64,000 nucleotides of DNA. Source: Setophaga petechia. Taxonomy: Eukaryota > Chordata > Aves > Passeriformes > Parulidae. The stretch covers positions 10,496,001 through 10,560,000 of the forward strand of contig JANCRA010000031.1 of the NCBI GenBank assembly GCA_024362935.1, written 5' to 3'. The notes beneath the pieces are model-generated. The model did not search any database and was not told the origin of the DNA. It saw nothing but the letters and a program-made list of their open reading frames with translations. Below, piece by piece: positions 1-13,783 of the stretch (its first letter is position 1; each line of letters opens with the position of its first letter). Both the position numbers and the translations under genes were made by a program.

Positions 1-3000
1 TCATAATCTGCATATCCTCAGTCTTGCTCTGTGAGAAACAACTTCACCAAGGATAATAGTTCCCATTCTGATTTAATCTCCTCACTGGGGAGTAGTAAAT
101 TATAGCATGCTGTATTATTTAAAAAGATTATTTCAGGATCTTAACAACGTTCCTTTAATGTAAAAGGAGATTCAATTTGGCTGAATAAGGCCATAATTTA
201 GAAAAATAATTTAACACAAGTTTAGCATTAACACACATACTTTATATCTTGATGTCTTCAATTATAGTTAGACATATGCATAAATTTATGTGTATGCATA
301 TACGTGATTTTCTCATTGGATCTGGGATATTTTCATGTCTGCTATATGCTCTGTTAAAAACAGTAATAAAATAATACTGCTACTAAAAACCAGCTAAATT
401 AACATTATGCCAGGGGGCTGTAAAACAGTCAAAACCACAAAAGCTGAATCAGGCTGAATTTGCAAGGTAAAAGACAGTTTTCAGTACTCACATGACTTTT
501 TGAAGAATAATTCAAGCCTTATTACACTAGTGAGGTAAGTGGGTCATACATGAATTTTCTGAATGAAAAGGTTGTTCTAGTCTGCATCTCCAAAATTAAA
601 AACAAACTTACTTGTTCTTTTGATTTGGCTGACCTTTAATAAAAGAGCATTTTGTAGCAGTGGAAAGGTACTTCTGTCTGCGGCTGTTAGGAGAGTAATA
701 AAAATACCACTGAATGGAAAGACACCAGATGGAAGGAATGTCAACATACTGGAACTAATTTAGGAGATTGCTCTGATAGAGAGCAAAGGCATGAGGAGAA
801 TTCAAATGGTTCTAGTGCAAAGAGATTGGCCGCCCCTCTTAAACTAACAAACTAAAATCCTTACCCCAGGGTTACATGTAAACCAAATGGAATCCGCCCA
901 CAAAGAGATAGTCCAACAATCCTCCACCCTCAGCACTCACTCTGACTTTAGTATTCTTTGAGCTTGGAGGAAGGACTAAAGCCTCCTGCCTTTTTTTTAT
1001 TTTGGTAGTAAGTCAGTCCAAAGTGAGCTGTCCTAATAGAGAGGTATACAGTGTACCATTAAACCTTTCTGACTGATGTTTGCAAAACCATGCCCATCTG
1101 GGCTTTCAACAATTTTATGGTGAAGCACAGCTTAGCAGAGAAGAAATAAAGTGAGTGTGTTCATTTGGTATCTTGTCCCATGAGTTTCAGAGGAGGTGAC
1201 TTTGGTGTAGCTAGAGGGACGAATTTGGCAGTAGGGTTGAAAAGAATGCTGATGAGCAAGAGGTCAGCCAGTGCTATTTGGAAAATGGAAGGCTGTAGAT
1301 AGAAGCTGAGTTCATAATTTCACAGCCTCTAACTATAAATAAGTGGAGAGATTTTATGCAAGAGCTATTACTGTAGTAGAACAGCCTGTGAAAGAGGGAT
1401 GGATTATTCATGTTACAAAATGTACTTTGTCTCAGATATCTCTTTGATAGCGAAAAGTGAAATTCTTTCCCAATTTCACATTTATGTTCTTCAAGGAACT
1501 TTGAAGTCAGCAGATTTGGTTTCAATTATGAGCCTGGAGGTATAGACTTTTTCTCTATCCCTTTTAAAAAAGAAACAAACATGTTAGAGTTAAGGGTGGG
1601 ATTTAAAGATAAGTAAATCTTTGACCACTATATGTTAAGCACCCTTTGCTCCTTAGGTTCCCAAGGCTTTTGGAAACCAAAACCAAGTGGTTTTGACCAG
1701 ACCAAGCCCAAGCAAACTTGCAGCCCCTGGAAAATGCTGTTTCTCTGCATTGCTGTGGCCAATGTCTTAGTCCTTTGCTCATCTCCTGGGGATACAATCA
1801 CATTTTTCCTTACACCATGAGGTTCATGCTGTTCCTGCTCCTGGTTTCTGATGTGCTCTCACACTGCTGTCCCTGCTTCGTCCCTTGTGGCCACATAAAC
1901 TGCAGTCATCTCCACAGTCAATCTGTCAGCTGGCAGGCTCTGTCTGCTAAGGAGTAGTAGTGATTTGCAAGCACTACTCTGCAGCAGCACTTGACCACTA
2001 TGGCTGAGGCAGTGCAGCAGCCCTCCCGCCACATCAAGGTCTTGTTGCAGCTCTCAGAGTGGTGCAAATAAACACATATGCTCGGAAATGACTTTGTCTC
2101 AGATCACACACAGCCGGTAGCAAGCATTTCTTCTGCTGCTGTCCCCTCTAATAGATGAAGCTTGTGCCTTGTATTTAAGCAAACCCCCTATCTTGATTCT
2201 TAATTGACCATCTCCCCTGCTATCCATGTATGGGTGTTGGTATTGACAGTTCTCTGCTTATCTAATTTGGCTAGCCATTTACAGAGTATTGATGGTTTTG
2301 AAAGAAGCTAAAGCAGCCCCACCTAACTCATACATGGTCTTCATTCCTTCACCTTGCTCAGGGCTGAGGAGCAGGCTTATGATATGGCTGTCCCAGAAGT
2401 AGCAAGATTTGGGAAGTTCCTGGGGTTCAGCATCCTTCCAAAGCCATGCTTCTCTGCTGGCAGTAGGTGCAGCCAGGGTTCAGGCACACTTCTAGGTGAG
2501 GGTGAGTTTCAGAATGAATATGCAGTAGGATGGCAGGTAATAAATCATCTGCAGCAAAAACAAAGGGTGAACCAAGCAGTCCCCAAACTGTATGGAGGCA
2601 ACCTGTCCACCATCAGCCCACAAGTTACAGCCCAGGTGCTAACAGGGCATTATATTTATTACCTCATTATTCTTTGCAGTAAGTCAATCCAGCTTTAATT
2701 AATGCCCTCTTCTCTTCCTCCAGCCATTGGCCACAAGACTTTCTTGAGCATTTGTTTATAAAACTACATGCTATGCTCAGAAGGGAAATTCAGAAGTGCC
2801 TGTGTGAAACCTGCCTGACATCCTAAATACTACTGGGAAAATTCATGGTGTACTTGGCTGATGGTGTGAGACTTGCCAGAATACCACCTTTTCATCTGCC
2901 TGATAGTCTTTGACCACTAAATTCCTCTTTAAGGCTATGTGTGTGTGTATAGACATAAATCCCACTGCCTTTCAATCTCCTCTTCCTTCAGCTGCAGCTC

Positions 3001-5806
3001 TCATTTTAGATTTTTCTGTCTGCTGTTCGGTTCCCTCTCTGCAGAAGATAGCTCCATGCCCACTCCTGAGGTTCAGCTGATACTGTGGAGGTGCTCTGAT
3101 GTGAAATGACACAGTTGTAAAAAAATACCTCCCTATTCACCTCTGCTCCTGGGTGGAGAAACAATTTGCTGTTTAATTCTGTAATTGTTCAGCTATGATG
3201 ATGGTGAGGAGGCCTCTGTAATGTCACCTAAGTTCAAGGATAGTTTCCCTCTCAAAATTCTCCCTTGTGAAAAAAAGTGTGCCAGTAAACTGAAAACCAA
3301 ATATGAGTTTCTGGAACAATTCTGTTTCCATTGATTCTAGTATGGCTTTCTGACAAAAATTTGAAATTTGGAAGAGGGATTTATGCTTTTCTAAATTCAG
3401 CTTGATGGTATTATCTCAGTTTCCTAGAGGGTGTAAGAGAAAATTTGAAATGGAAAGTGCCTTTGAATGCCCATTCCTCCAAACCAAATGCTTTCTACTC
3501 ATTTCTGTAGAAATGTTGGAAAATATATCTGGATCAGGACTTGTATTGATATGGCAAATTTGAGTCCAAAAGAATTACATTTTAGGATTTAAAACTTCAG
3601 AACATCAAGGATGATTTGACTCTTAGAACTCTTAGAACTGACTAATGAAGGCAAAACTTTCATAAAAACACAGCCTGGAAAAATGCTCTATCGTGGCAGG
3701 ACTGTCGTTGCTGTTACTGCCACCAGGAGCACTGAACACCTGGTGGGGCATCAGCTTTTGGGGGAGTGGAGCAAGAAGAGCCAAGGGCAAACGTGCCTCT
3801 GAGCTGAGGGTGGTCCTCAGTTGGAACTGCTTGGGATATGTATTTCCATGAAAGTACGCTGAGATAATCTCTGCCATGTGGCAACTTCACCTACATGTGC
3901 GTGATACATGTGTGTGCATGATACAATATCCCTAATTCATGGAATCAGCTGGGGTTTTGGGGAATTTTGTTGTTGTTGTTATGTGGTTTATGTGTTTGTT
4001 TTAAATCATATCTCTTATATGAGAGCATTTTCAGTGATTTGTCTCAGCTTGCTATTTCTTTTTGCCTTCTTAAAAAAGCCTGTACCTAACAAGCCTTTCC
4101 AACCTTAGAGAAGCAAATGTGCGTATTACTGTTTTATTGGTAACACATCATAGCACTTCCCTGTATGACATGGGGCATGTTCACTTTTCCTCAGACAGTA
4201 TCAATCTGTCTTTCTTGGAGAGGATACTGTATGTATAATCCATCCAGAGACGGCTTTCCCAGTTTCCGAAGTTTATTGCTAATGAGGATGCATATAGGAT
4301 GTAATCACTGGCAGAGGCCTCTGCTTCAGGGTGCAGTGAGGCCAGCAGACAAGTAAGCAGCCAGTTTTATCTGGCTGTTTGCTCTCTCTTTTATCAGAGC
4401 TGTTTGGCAGGGATTCAGGGGTGTTAGAGTGAACTGCAGAGGCTTTGGCTTGTAGATTTGAGTGACAGAGTGTGAGAGGACATGAGACAAGGCCTAAGAG
4501 AAGTAAATATCTGTGTGTTAAGAGAGGCAGCTTCACATTTCACTGCAAAAGCTGAAGCTTAATTCTGTTTTTTTTTAATAATCACCAAAGACTACGGGCT
4601 GAGCTTTGATAAAGAGATATAGGAAGGTATCATTACAGTTGGGCATGTCAAAACTAGCACCTATTTGTAATAGATCCTTTAACCTCATTAATTTGTATTT
4701 GCCTTGCTGCCAGTGTGACCAGGGCTGCCACAGATAAAAAGAAAGGAAAAATTACCATGTTTTCTTATAGCAGTGGTTACTTATGGCAGGTGCAGGAAGT
4801 TTCCAGTGGGTTGTAATGGATTTTCAGCGACAAAAGAGAAGAGCTATTTAGCAGCCAGAAAATTACAGCAATTCCAGACTATTAACAGCCTGCTTTACTA
4901 GATTAAATATTAGTTACCTGCCATTCACAGCGAAGTCCTTGATAGCATGTGACACAGCATACTTTCATCCCCAAAGAACAGTCAGGCTGTGATGTGGACG
5001 AGATGATTTTCCTTGCTCTGCTTACGCTGGCGTTGTGCATTGCTGCTGGCTCTGCACAAGTGACAGAGGATTACAGCATTCAGTCTGTGATATGCAGTGG
5101 GACACATGGTAGGGGCAGGAAATAAGGAAGCTTGAGGAAGAGCTGTTTGCATGAGACAAGGTACAGAACCACACTGACAAGAGCTGTACTGCTCTGGAGG
5201 TGCTGCAGCCATAGCAAGATCAGGTGTCCATGCCTGCTTTGCTGTCACAGAGAGTTGGGATGGAGGAAGGCACATCCATCAGTTGGATACTTGTTGGATT
5301 TTGGTGGTAGGTGAAAGATAACCAACAGTCATTGTAAGCCAAATGGCAATGCTGTTTCAGTTACTGAACACAAGAATGTATTACGCCTTCTATGAGCCCT
5401 TTCCAAACCTTTTCCTGTCTGCTTCTATACTCTGGCCTCAAGTGGGCTACTTGTACAAGGAATTCTGTGCTGGAGCAGGAGCTGGTATTCATATATTACT
5501 GGCACAAGTGTCCACCTCACCTCACTCTTTGCCACCTTGTGACCCCCTATTATTTGAGACAAAGAGGTTCATGTAGCCATATGAAAGAAAATTTCCTTCT
5601 TTTGGTCTGAGGTGTTGTAATCTTCCTCTGGTAAAAAGTAGCTTTGGAACTTGCTTTTTGCAGTGGGATTTGTTAGTACATCTTTCCAGGCCTCAGTGGT
5701 GGTCTAGGATGTGATCAGACATCCCGAGTCTTCTTCACTCTTTCAAGTGTCAATTTTAAAATGTATTAAATCAACTGTGGTGTTTTTTTTCTTTTCTTCT
5801 GTGCAG
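1..5806 (+). other. NUAK1: NUAK1 intron (3' portion), ends in acceptor before exon 3
   Basis: I see no exon and no clear interspersed repeat here. The right end is a textbook acceptor: a pyrimidine-rich tract (about 5783-5800) leading to GTGCAG at 5801-5806. The intron interrupts a valine codon after its first base (phase 1), since the exon starts TG TTT GAA. The preceding exon 2, expected to encode roughly the glycine loop to the αC helix, is not recognisable in this stretch, so it lies outside the window. Confidence 0.85.
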
Positions 5807-5958
5807 TGTTTGAAAATAAAGATAAGATTGTGATCATCATGGAGTATGCAAGTAAAGGAGAGTTGTATGATTACATCAGTGAGAGGCGGCGATTAAGCGA
5901 AAGAGAGACAAGACACTTCTTCCGACAAATAGTCTCTGCTGTGCATTACTGCCACAAG
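5807..5958 (+). CDS. NUAK1: NUAK1 exon 3: kinase hinge and αD-αE helices
   Basis: This 152-nt exon encodes residues ~121-171 of the NUAK1 kinase domain, from the split valine and FENKDK to HYCHK. It contains β5 and the hinge ([13 protein letters not shown]; the methionine of IIMEY is the gatekeeper position), followed by the αD region ([12 protein letters not shown]) and the αE helix ([14 protein letters not shown]) that precedes the catalytic loop. The hinge contacts ATP adenine. The acceptor is AG at 5805-5806 and the donor is GTGAGC at 5959. Translation of the exon is virtually identical to the mammalian protein as I know it, which makes the gene call secure and separates it from NUAK2 and the MARK and SIK kinases. 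The exon enters in phase 1 and leaves in phase 0. An open frame that starts with GTG at 5806 and runs on to 6069 is only read-through into the intron. Confidence 0.97.
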
Positions 5959-7264
5959 GTGAGCAAAGGATTTAATGGCAAAAAATGCTATTTCAAGGCT
6001 GATTACTGGCATATATTTCAAAGCACGTCTGAGGCAACAGCATTCATTATTAAGTATCAGAATACATGATTTTATCAGTATAACAGAATATCTTCATTAA
6101 AAGCACTACGCTGAACTAGTGGCTTTTTAAAGACTAATGATGTTTTCCTGTGCTATGACAGATACCAGACACACCCTTACTTTAGGCAAACCTTGCGTTT
6201 TTGCCTTTAAAATATTTCCCTGACATTTAAAAACTCAAAAATTACAACATCAACTAAAGAAGGCATCCCATATAACCTCTACAGCATTAATATTAATGCA
6301 TTCGAACAAGTGTTAGTTTGCAATACACTAGTAAACAACTTTAGAATAGGAGTTAAAATATATGAAAGAAAAAGCCAAGAGAAAGCTATGAAGGTTCATG
6401 CATGAGCTTTAGTACATACTCATTCTGGATAGGTAAAAGTAACTTTACCAGATGTATCAGGAAAGATATCATTTGCTAATGACCTTACCCATCATGGTAT
6501 CCACTTGGAATAACAAATCAAGCAATTAAACCCAAGGCAGCTGACTGGCTGTCATCGTGGACCTTTTATTCCTGTTTATGAAACAACTGCATAGAGCCAA
6601 AACTTGTATGAGGCTAAAGGCAATGAGCAGCTAACACAATTTTAATTTGACTTCTTAAAACACTTAATTCTCTACTTGAATTCTGATAAAAAATGGGATT
6701 TCTCAAAGTCCTCACTGCATAGTGCTGAAAAGCTGCAGTGCCATTCCTGATGCGTTTAATTTTCCCAAGTTTCTGTAAAGAAGGCTGTGACCTAGACCCA
6801 GTCTGTTTGCTTCCATATCTAACATTTACAGTCCTTTGGGATTATAACTCCCCCGATCCATGATCCACATGGCTACTCATTGAGGAATGTGGGCTTTTAT
6901 AGAGGCTAACGTCATTGACAGATATTGGTTTCTCGTGCCTGGGAAGAATATCCTGCTTTCACACAGTGGGGGCAGGATCCAGGATGAAATAAGGTTCTGA
7001 AAAGACACCCCCCAGCCCTCTGCCCCCCCCCGCCCCCACCCCCTGATGTTTCACAGTGTCTGTGGGAGGACAGATTCCAGTCATTCTTCCCTTAACCACA
7101 CACCAAGTGACTAATACAGTGCCTGCCACTAGTCACTGGGCCATGAGTGTTATGACAGTGAAATCAGCCCTGAAATGTAGATGCAAAGACCACCCTGCCA
7201 GCTCGCCTTTAATTTTTCCAATATTTTCTCATGCTCTTCCCCATTTTTTTCTTCCTTGTTTCAG
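5959..7264 (+). other. NUAK1: NUAK1 intron 3
   Basis: A 1.3-kb GT-AG intron. The only structured element I see is a C-rich, almost uninterrupted pyrimidine block at about 7007-7044, which could form a G-quadruplex on the minus strand. The acceptor is TTTCAG at 7259-7264, preceded by a long T-rich tract. Confidence 0.9.
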
Positions 7265-7330
7265 AATGGTGTTGTCCACAGGGACCTAAAATTGGAAAAC
7301 ATTCTTCTTGATGACAATTTTAATATTAAG
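7265..7330 (+). CDS. NUAK1: NUAK1 exon 4: catalytic loop (HRDLKLEN)
   Basis: This 66-nt exon encodes 22 residues (~172-193), NGVVHRDLKLENILLDDN followed by FNIK. It holds the catalytic loop: the proton-acceptor aspartate of HRD (residue ~178), the lysine of DLK that contacts the γ-phosphate, and the asparagine of LEN that coordinates metal. The exon is bounded by TTTCAG before 7265 and GTAGGA from 7331, and both borders are phase 0. All catalytic-loop residues needed for activity are present. It is too small to stand out as an ORF, and was placed by joining it in frame with the exons on either side. Confidence 0.96.
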
Positions 7331-10300
7331 GTAGGATTCTTTTTCTCAGTTTCTCAGAATGGGTTTGCATGTTTTATAACATTTTTACCCAAGGCATTAG
7401 AAGAGCCATTGTTATGGTAACAGCTACTAAGCAACAGCATCTGGCAAGAGCCTGGAGGCTGGAGGTTGGGGGAAGACACCACTGATTGCCAGTAATACAC
7501 ACTAAATGAAGCTTTGCATACTTTGGAGGTGAAAGCCCTGTCCTGCCACACAAAGGCCAGGATTCTCAATGCAGTATCTACCCACTGGTAGAAAACAGCA
7601 GAGCATTTTGTGCAATCGGGCTTATTGTACAAATGATATTATTGCTGTCTGCTTCTGGGGCTAGGAAAAAACTGTTCTGGTCTACAGGGTTCAAGTGCCT
7701 CCTACAGAACAGTCTGAATGTTCTTTTGATCGTGGCTGGAAAAGAGGCAAATAGAGTTTCAAAATAAACCTAGTAAAGCACATGTGCTTCATTAGGAAAG
7801 GCCTTGGAACTTAAGACACAAACGTATACTTTGGGTAGTGATGTCAGTGATGTCATTTCCATGCCATTTCTCCCCAGTGAAAGCATGAGAGTGACTTTTT
7901 TTCCTGTCTTTTTCTTCTATTGTTTATAGCTGTAGCACAAAGTTAGATAATGCAGAGATTTAACTTTCAGAGTAATTTCCTCTATATATATCCTATCTGT
8001 ATTCCTCTATAAAATAAGTGTTGTTTCCAGGTGGCTGGACCTGTTTCACTTTCAACTTTTTTCCTCCTTGGGTAGCTGGATGTAAGGGTGGCTTGGATGT
8101 GCTTATCCATGGACAAACAAGCAGAGGGAGGAACACCAAAGAGTTTCTGCTGACGCTTGAGCATCCTTATTTAATTTAAAAAGTTATCAAGGAGCTACTT
8201 GAGTAGCCCAGTATCTAAACAGCCTGGGTCTTCCTTTTGTCTCCCCTGAAAGCCCTGGGGCTGTAGGCACTGCCTTCTGTGTGTCACAGAGGAGAGATTG
8301 CCTTCATTTTGAGCTGATGTGCAATGGAAGTGGAAAGTAACGTGTAGTAGCTGCCATCTGTGTAATGCTGATGACAGAAGCTAACTTGGATCAGCTAGTG
8401 GATTAAAGGAACATAAATATGTGGTTTCCAAAAATAGTCTTTTACACAAGGCCCATCCAAGGCAATATTTGGATGCTTTGCTATTAGCATTAGCATCCAG
8501 TGTTGGAGCAGACCTCCCCTCTCCTGTTGCTACAGGGACACTGTCTGCAGCAGCCAGAGCTGTTCTCAGCAGTGCTGAAAACAAAAAGTAGCCTTTCAAG
8601 GACATTGTATACAAATCAGGCTTCCGCAGGCAGGATGACCTTCCTTTTCACATTACACGCCAAACTATCTTCCCAGCTAATCAGAGAATTCTTGAGAGAA
8701 ATGAGGAATTTGTGGAATTTGCTAGCTGTGGAGGGCTGGATCTCTGCACTGTGGTCCTCATATGCAAAATCAATCATTTCCTCAAGCCTCTGGGGAGCTG
8801 AGCTTTGTCAGACAGCTCTGCTCCTGCCCCTCTGTCCTTTATGGGAGTTGTTCTCCTGTGGGTAGAGCTAAAGGATGGGACAACGACAGGTGGCATTGTC
8901 TGGTCCGCACTTGGAGCTGACCCAAGGGCTTCCAGAACCACAGATGCATTTCAGCTGCCATAGTGAGTGGCACTGCTGTGGAAGAAATTCAAGTGGCTTT
9001 GCCTGCTCACATACCTTCCAGTCATTTGGACATGCTTTTCTTGAGGGTTTCCCTTTCCTGACTTGCATTGTGTTTAAACTCCTGTAGGCGTTTTTCATAT
9101 TTCCAGCCTTTCCTCAGCTACATCTCTTCGCTGTTAAGGCTTCTGAGCAGGCAAGGCTGCCTTGGCATGGGGAAGTGGCTTCTTGACTGTCCCCTAGTCA
9201 CTACTTGTGCAAAGGGTCTCGTGAAACTGAAAAACAGACTGAACTCAGGAAGGTAGTGGTATTTCATACATCCTACAGTCAATAGTATTTGAATTTGGAT
9301 TGCTTCAAGAGATGCATAATGGTGTGGTTTTTCTTTTTCTCTCTGCTCTCTTTTTCTAAACCTTGTGACTAAGGTCAGCTTTAAATACTTGATGGTAAAC
9401 ATACAGCCACTATTTCCCTGATGCTGAGGTTTTGAATATGTTGCTGTGGTTTTTGTGTTACTTGCACAGAATTTTACTTCCTACTTTTTCTTTGTTTCGC
9501 TAAACAGTAACCGTTGGCAAGGAAACACATATGGAACTGTAAATTATTTATTAGGAGTAAATTTATCAGGTCCGCATTCTGAGAGTACTTACATGTGGTT
9601 TGTCTAGGCAGAAAAAAAATGCAAGGGTTTAGTATTGACTGAAGGCTTCAAATACTCAGGGGAAGGCATTTTCTAGAATTGGATTGATAGTCTTATATGT
9701 ACTTTCCTAGTATTTATGTTTCATTCAGTGGATTACAAACACAAAATTGGCAGTTTGATTTTAAGAATGAGAAAATTAAAGGAATCTCTTTGTTCTTGGG
9801 TGCAATGTGCAATTAAATACATGTTTCTGATGAAGCCAGTGATCTATGCATTATGATTTAAAAAACATGTCATAATAATGTGAAGAAATAATACAATGTT
9901 GTAAAAATGGATCCCTGTATAGCAGCTTAAATAATACTTTTAAAACAGGGAATAAAGAGGACAGGTAATCCATTAGAAATTATTATTCAACCTAAAAGGG
10001 TCCCAAGCCATTTTACTTGTTACTATACTAACTCGGAAACCATTCTTAAGCTTTAGATAATTAAATGAAGGTCATAAAGGAGTGCGGAGACCTAAGAAGG
10101 AGTTTGTTTTGTTTTTAAGAGCTGTGATGGTGAGTAAAAATCTCTGGAAGCAGTCATGTTAGAATACAGCAACAAGGAAACACCAGTGTCTGGAAGCACA
10201 AAAAGTACATATTTTGAAGAGTTCTGCATATCCACAGGCCAGAGATGGAGTGCAATGAGAGGAAAAAGTGATCCAATCTGTGGTGTATTACTAGGTTTTT

Positions 10301-11161
10301 TATGGACTTGTATGCAGTACTATTTCCTGCAGACTTTTACTGAAAACAACTAAATGCAGCAGACATAAATGAATCAAAAGAGCTTTAAACGCTTGTGAGA
10401 CTGAACATCCTTGTTCACAGTAGGGATGAGAACGGTTCCTGGGCTGGGAATTGCAGCTAAAAGAGATGTCTAGCAGAGGTTGACATAACTGTATGATCAA
10501 CTCCAAAGTGACAGACGAGTAGAACAATGCAAGTGTAACAGTAACATAATCCTGCTAACTGCTCAATCTCTTGGGCTGGTAAGGGGACGCCAATCAGACT
10601 GACCACTAAAAACCCGTGAGGGTTTTGTATATAAAGACTAAATGTATGGAATTGGGATTTACTTTGCTGGAAGTATCACCAACTGCACATATATTTCATT
10701 TGCTTTAAGAGACGTAATTATTTCTCTATCTGCACTACAGAGAGACAGATTCTTAAGTGGGATAAAGCTCACAATTTCCATGAGTGTGAACTTCGTGGAA
10801 TTTACATTCCACACTTCAACAATAACTTACATCTGGTTTAACATAGCTATCAATAAATATGAAACATATACTCCTGAAGCAAGAGGAATGGAAGTCCACT
10901 TTTCTGCTCCTCCTGGTTTAGGAAGTTTTTTTTTACTTTTTTGACTTAGTTCCGTTTAAGTGCCAAGAACATGAAGTAATGTTGGCTTCTATTAATCTTG
11001 TTTTGGGGGGCATGACAATTTTAATGGGAAAAGCTGATAAACATCAGTCTGTGAGCATGGGAGTGGATTGTAACATAAATACTCTTTTCCTGAATGGTCA
11101 AAATGAAAACACGAATGCCCAAGTCTGAGAGTTTCTTAGATTGAACAATGGCATGTATCCC

Positions 11162-11206
11162 TATATGTGTGTGTGTGTATATATATGTATTATATTTATA
11201 TATATT
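11162..11206. repeat. (TG)n/(TA)n microsatellite
   Basis: An imperfect TG run is followed by TA-rich dinucleotides in NUAK1 intron 4. This is an alternating pyrimidine-purine tract that is likely length-polymorphic. Confidence 0.85.
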
Positions 11207-12342
11207 CATGCACATCCATATGCATTTTATACGTTCCATAGTGTTAAGGGAATGTATTTTCATAAGGAATCACACTGTGCAGTGTTTGTCCTTGTCTTAG
11301 CTGCATCCTGAACTAAAATACAAATCAATGACCAGCACGAATTTTTAACACTGAAATGATCCCATTCTTCTCCTGATTGACAGGGCAGACTTCATAAGGC
11401 TTAAAACCAACTTCCTTCAAGCCAGGCAGGGTGACTTGATAAGAAAGTGGAATTTAAGGCAATTAAGTGCAATCTGAGCCATGAGAATATGTTTGCAGAC
11501 TGCAATTCTACACCAGCTGTTTTCAATGACATTCCAACCATACAATGAAGATTTTACAAACAGCATGTATTTAAGAGTTGAATTTTCTGCTGTGGTTGAT
11601 AATACACTGTCTGAGGGACTGAGTGGATTCAATCTATGAATGAACATGTTGAGATGAATTAAAATTAATGAACAGAAATCAGCTGCTCTTTGGTCAGGAT
11701 GAATACAGATTGCCAGTGAAACACCTGCACAAGCAGAACATCAAAATAGGGAAGAGTGAAGCATGAAATCTTGTATCTGACATGTGACTTTAAAAATTGT
11801 GCAAAAAGGATATATAAAAAGTTTGTATTTCTAACATGAAAGTATCTAACAACTATATATCTATTTCTGCCTGTTCATAAAGCATATATGTGTTCCTGTT
11901 TTCATCTCAACTATGTCATTTTTCAGTGTAACTGTACTAGTTGAGGTAGTAGAGACAGACTTAACCTTTTCCAAGAATTCACTGAACAATGTAATTCAAC
12001 AGGTATTAGAGGCATCGATGATACACATTTTAGAAAGCCAAGAGTGAATGATGGTGCTGGCGAGTCCTTTTCTTTCCCACTCACTTTGTGTTTTCATGAA
12101 TTTCCTGTGGTGAAAATTCCTGGGATTTAATTTCTTTCTGGTAGAAAAGACATTAATAAGGTGAAGAAAACCCAGAGAAAACTCCCGTCTTTTATATCTA
12201 CAATACCTGTTTTATGCCTGTGCTTTATGACTTTCATGTAGGCATTATGTTGATTGTGGGCCATAATACAAGTATCTCTGGGAAGCAGAAACATTTGGAT
12301 TTTAAACAAGATGAAAATGAGATGTGTTGCCTTGTGCTATGT

Positions 12343-12767
12343 TGTATTTTCAGGGACCCTTGACGAGGGAAGGAATGATAAATCTGACTCCATGTTCTTA
12401 GAAGGCTAATTTATAATTTTATAATCTATATTATATTAAAGAATACTAAACTCTAAACTATACTAAACTATACTAAAGAATACAGAAAGGATACAGACAG
12501 AAGGCTAAAAAGATACTAATGAAAACTCGTGACTCCTTCCAGAGTCCTGACACAGCTTGGCACTGACCAGTCATTAAGTAAAAACAAATCACATGAAACC
12601 AATGAAACAACCACCTGTTGGTAAACAATGTCCAAACACATTCCAAAGCAGGAAAACACAGGAGAAGGAAATCAGATAATTATTGTTTTCATTTTTCACT
12701 GAGGCTTCTCAGCTTCCCAGGAGAAAATCCTGGGCAAAGAGATTTTTCAGAAAATATGACAGTGACA
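12343..12767 (-). mobile_element. ERV LTR, old copy, same family as 42531-42971
   Basis: About 425 bp that aligns by eye, end to end and in the same direction, with the LTR at 42531-42971. Shared blocks include the CAGGG start, AGAAGGCT, TATACTAAAGAATAC-like AT-rich strings, a TTGGTAAACAAT block, a TCCAAACACATTCCA-like block, an AATTATT block and a TCTCAGCTTCCCAGGA-like block near the right end. The better-preserved copy has its AATAAA on the minus strand close to its left end, so both copies are taken to point left. This copy is much more diverged, and its exact borders and target duplication are not clear. No retroviral coding sequence adjoins it, so it reads as a solo LTR. It lies antisense within NUAK1 intron 4. 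Confidence 0.62.
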
Positions 12768-13302
12768 GTGTAGAGAAACAAATAAAATGCAGAGGTTGTG
12801 GGAGTATTTAGTGTTGCTGTCCTCAGCCTTTGTTTTGTAAGAACAAGAACAGTGAATTGAAGTAAACAAAATATTTGGACCTCATCCTGCACTTTTCTGG
12901 AATATTTCTGGAATATTTGGCAATATTCCCAACAGGGCCAAGGGAAGTTTTGTTTGTGTTGGGCAAGCTGGATTTGGGCCTGTTGTTTCCAGTTAGGAAC
13001 CAGACTTATGTTTATTATCTCATGCTAGACATCTCGTGATAGACATCTTGTGGGCTTAACAGGTCAGATTCCTCAGCCCCATGTCCCTGAATCTGGCGGA
13101 GTGAGTGACTGCCCTGCTTTGCCCCTTGTTCAGGATAGCTATATTCCAGATGATTAAAAAAATCACTTTCTTCAGTAACTATTGGAATATGATCCCAATA
13201 TATATCTAGGTGGAACGTGCCTGGGCTGTTCTGGGCCTTAGCTTCTTGGCCGGAGGCAGTGGCTGTGGTATTTCACCACAGGGAAACCTCTGGCTGGCTG
13301 GG

Positions 13303-13783
13303 TGTTGCAGCCGGGCAACTGAACAAGCCCAGGCTTGTAGAAGGCTCAGTTTTACCTCTGAAGAAAGTCCTTAGGCAAGGTGAAGAGAAAGGAGACGGTT
13401 TGTGATGGAGGGTTAAAATCCAGAGCTTTATTCCAAAGACACGGAGATCTGAATTGTGGTAACAGCTTCAGCAGAATCCCAAGCACATGGTCTGAGGTTC
13501 CTTTTAAGCTCAGGGATGGAAGGAGGGGAAGGACAGGTAAGCACCTATCCGGTGGGAGGAGGTAGGATCTCAGGGGACAATGACACTGGCTAACCCAATG
13601 ATGCCCAAGGTAAGGGGCATCTTTTGAATTTCTGCCAACCACACGACAGCCTTGCTGGAATGTTAAAATTGATTGACAGCACCTAGCAGGAGATGAGGGG
13701 GAGGGGGAGGGAGAAGGTATTACCACACCTGTGGGGGGGAACTGGGATAGCTGAAAGGGGATATTGCATCACACACTGCAACA
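13303..13783 (-). mobile_element. Probable solo ERV LTR, antisense in NUAK1 intron
   Basis: A 481-bp segment bounded by 8-bp inverted ends, TGTTGCAG at 13303-13310 and CTGCAACA at 13776-13783, in the TG...CA form expected of a retroviral LTR. On the minus strand it carries AATAAAGCTCTGG (complement of TTTATT at 13427-13432), a typical LTR polyadenylation signal ~125 bp from the minus-strand 3' end. It is more GC- and purine-rich than the surrounding intron (GGGGAGGGGGAGGG-like tract near 13697). No matching target duplication is visible (CTGGG on the left, AGTAA on the right), so the borders may be slightly wrong or rearranged. The family is not identified. Confidence 0.6.

Noticed and set aside
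1..5806. NUAK1 exon 2 hidden in the left intron
   Set aside because: No stretch translates to the expected glycine-loop or αC region with splice borders, so it must be upstream of the window.
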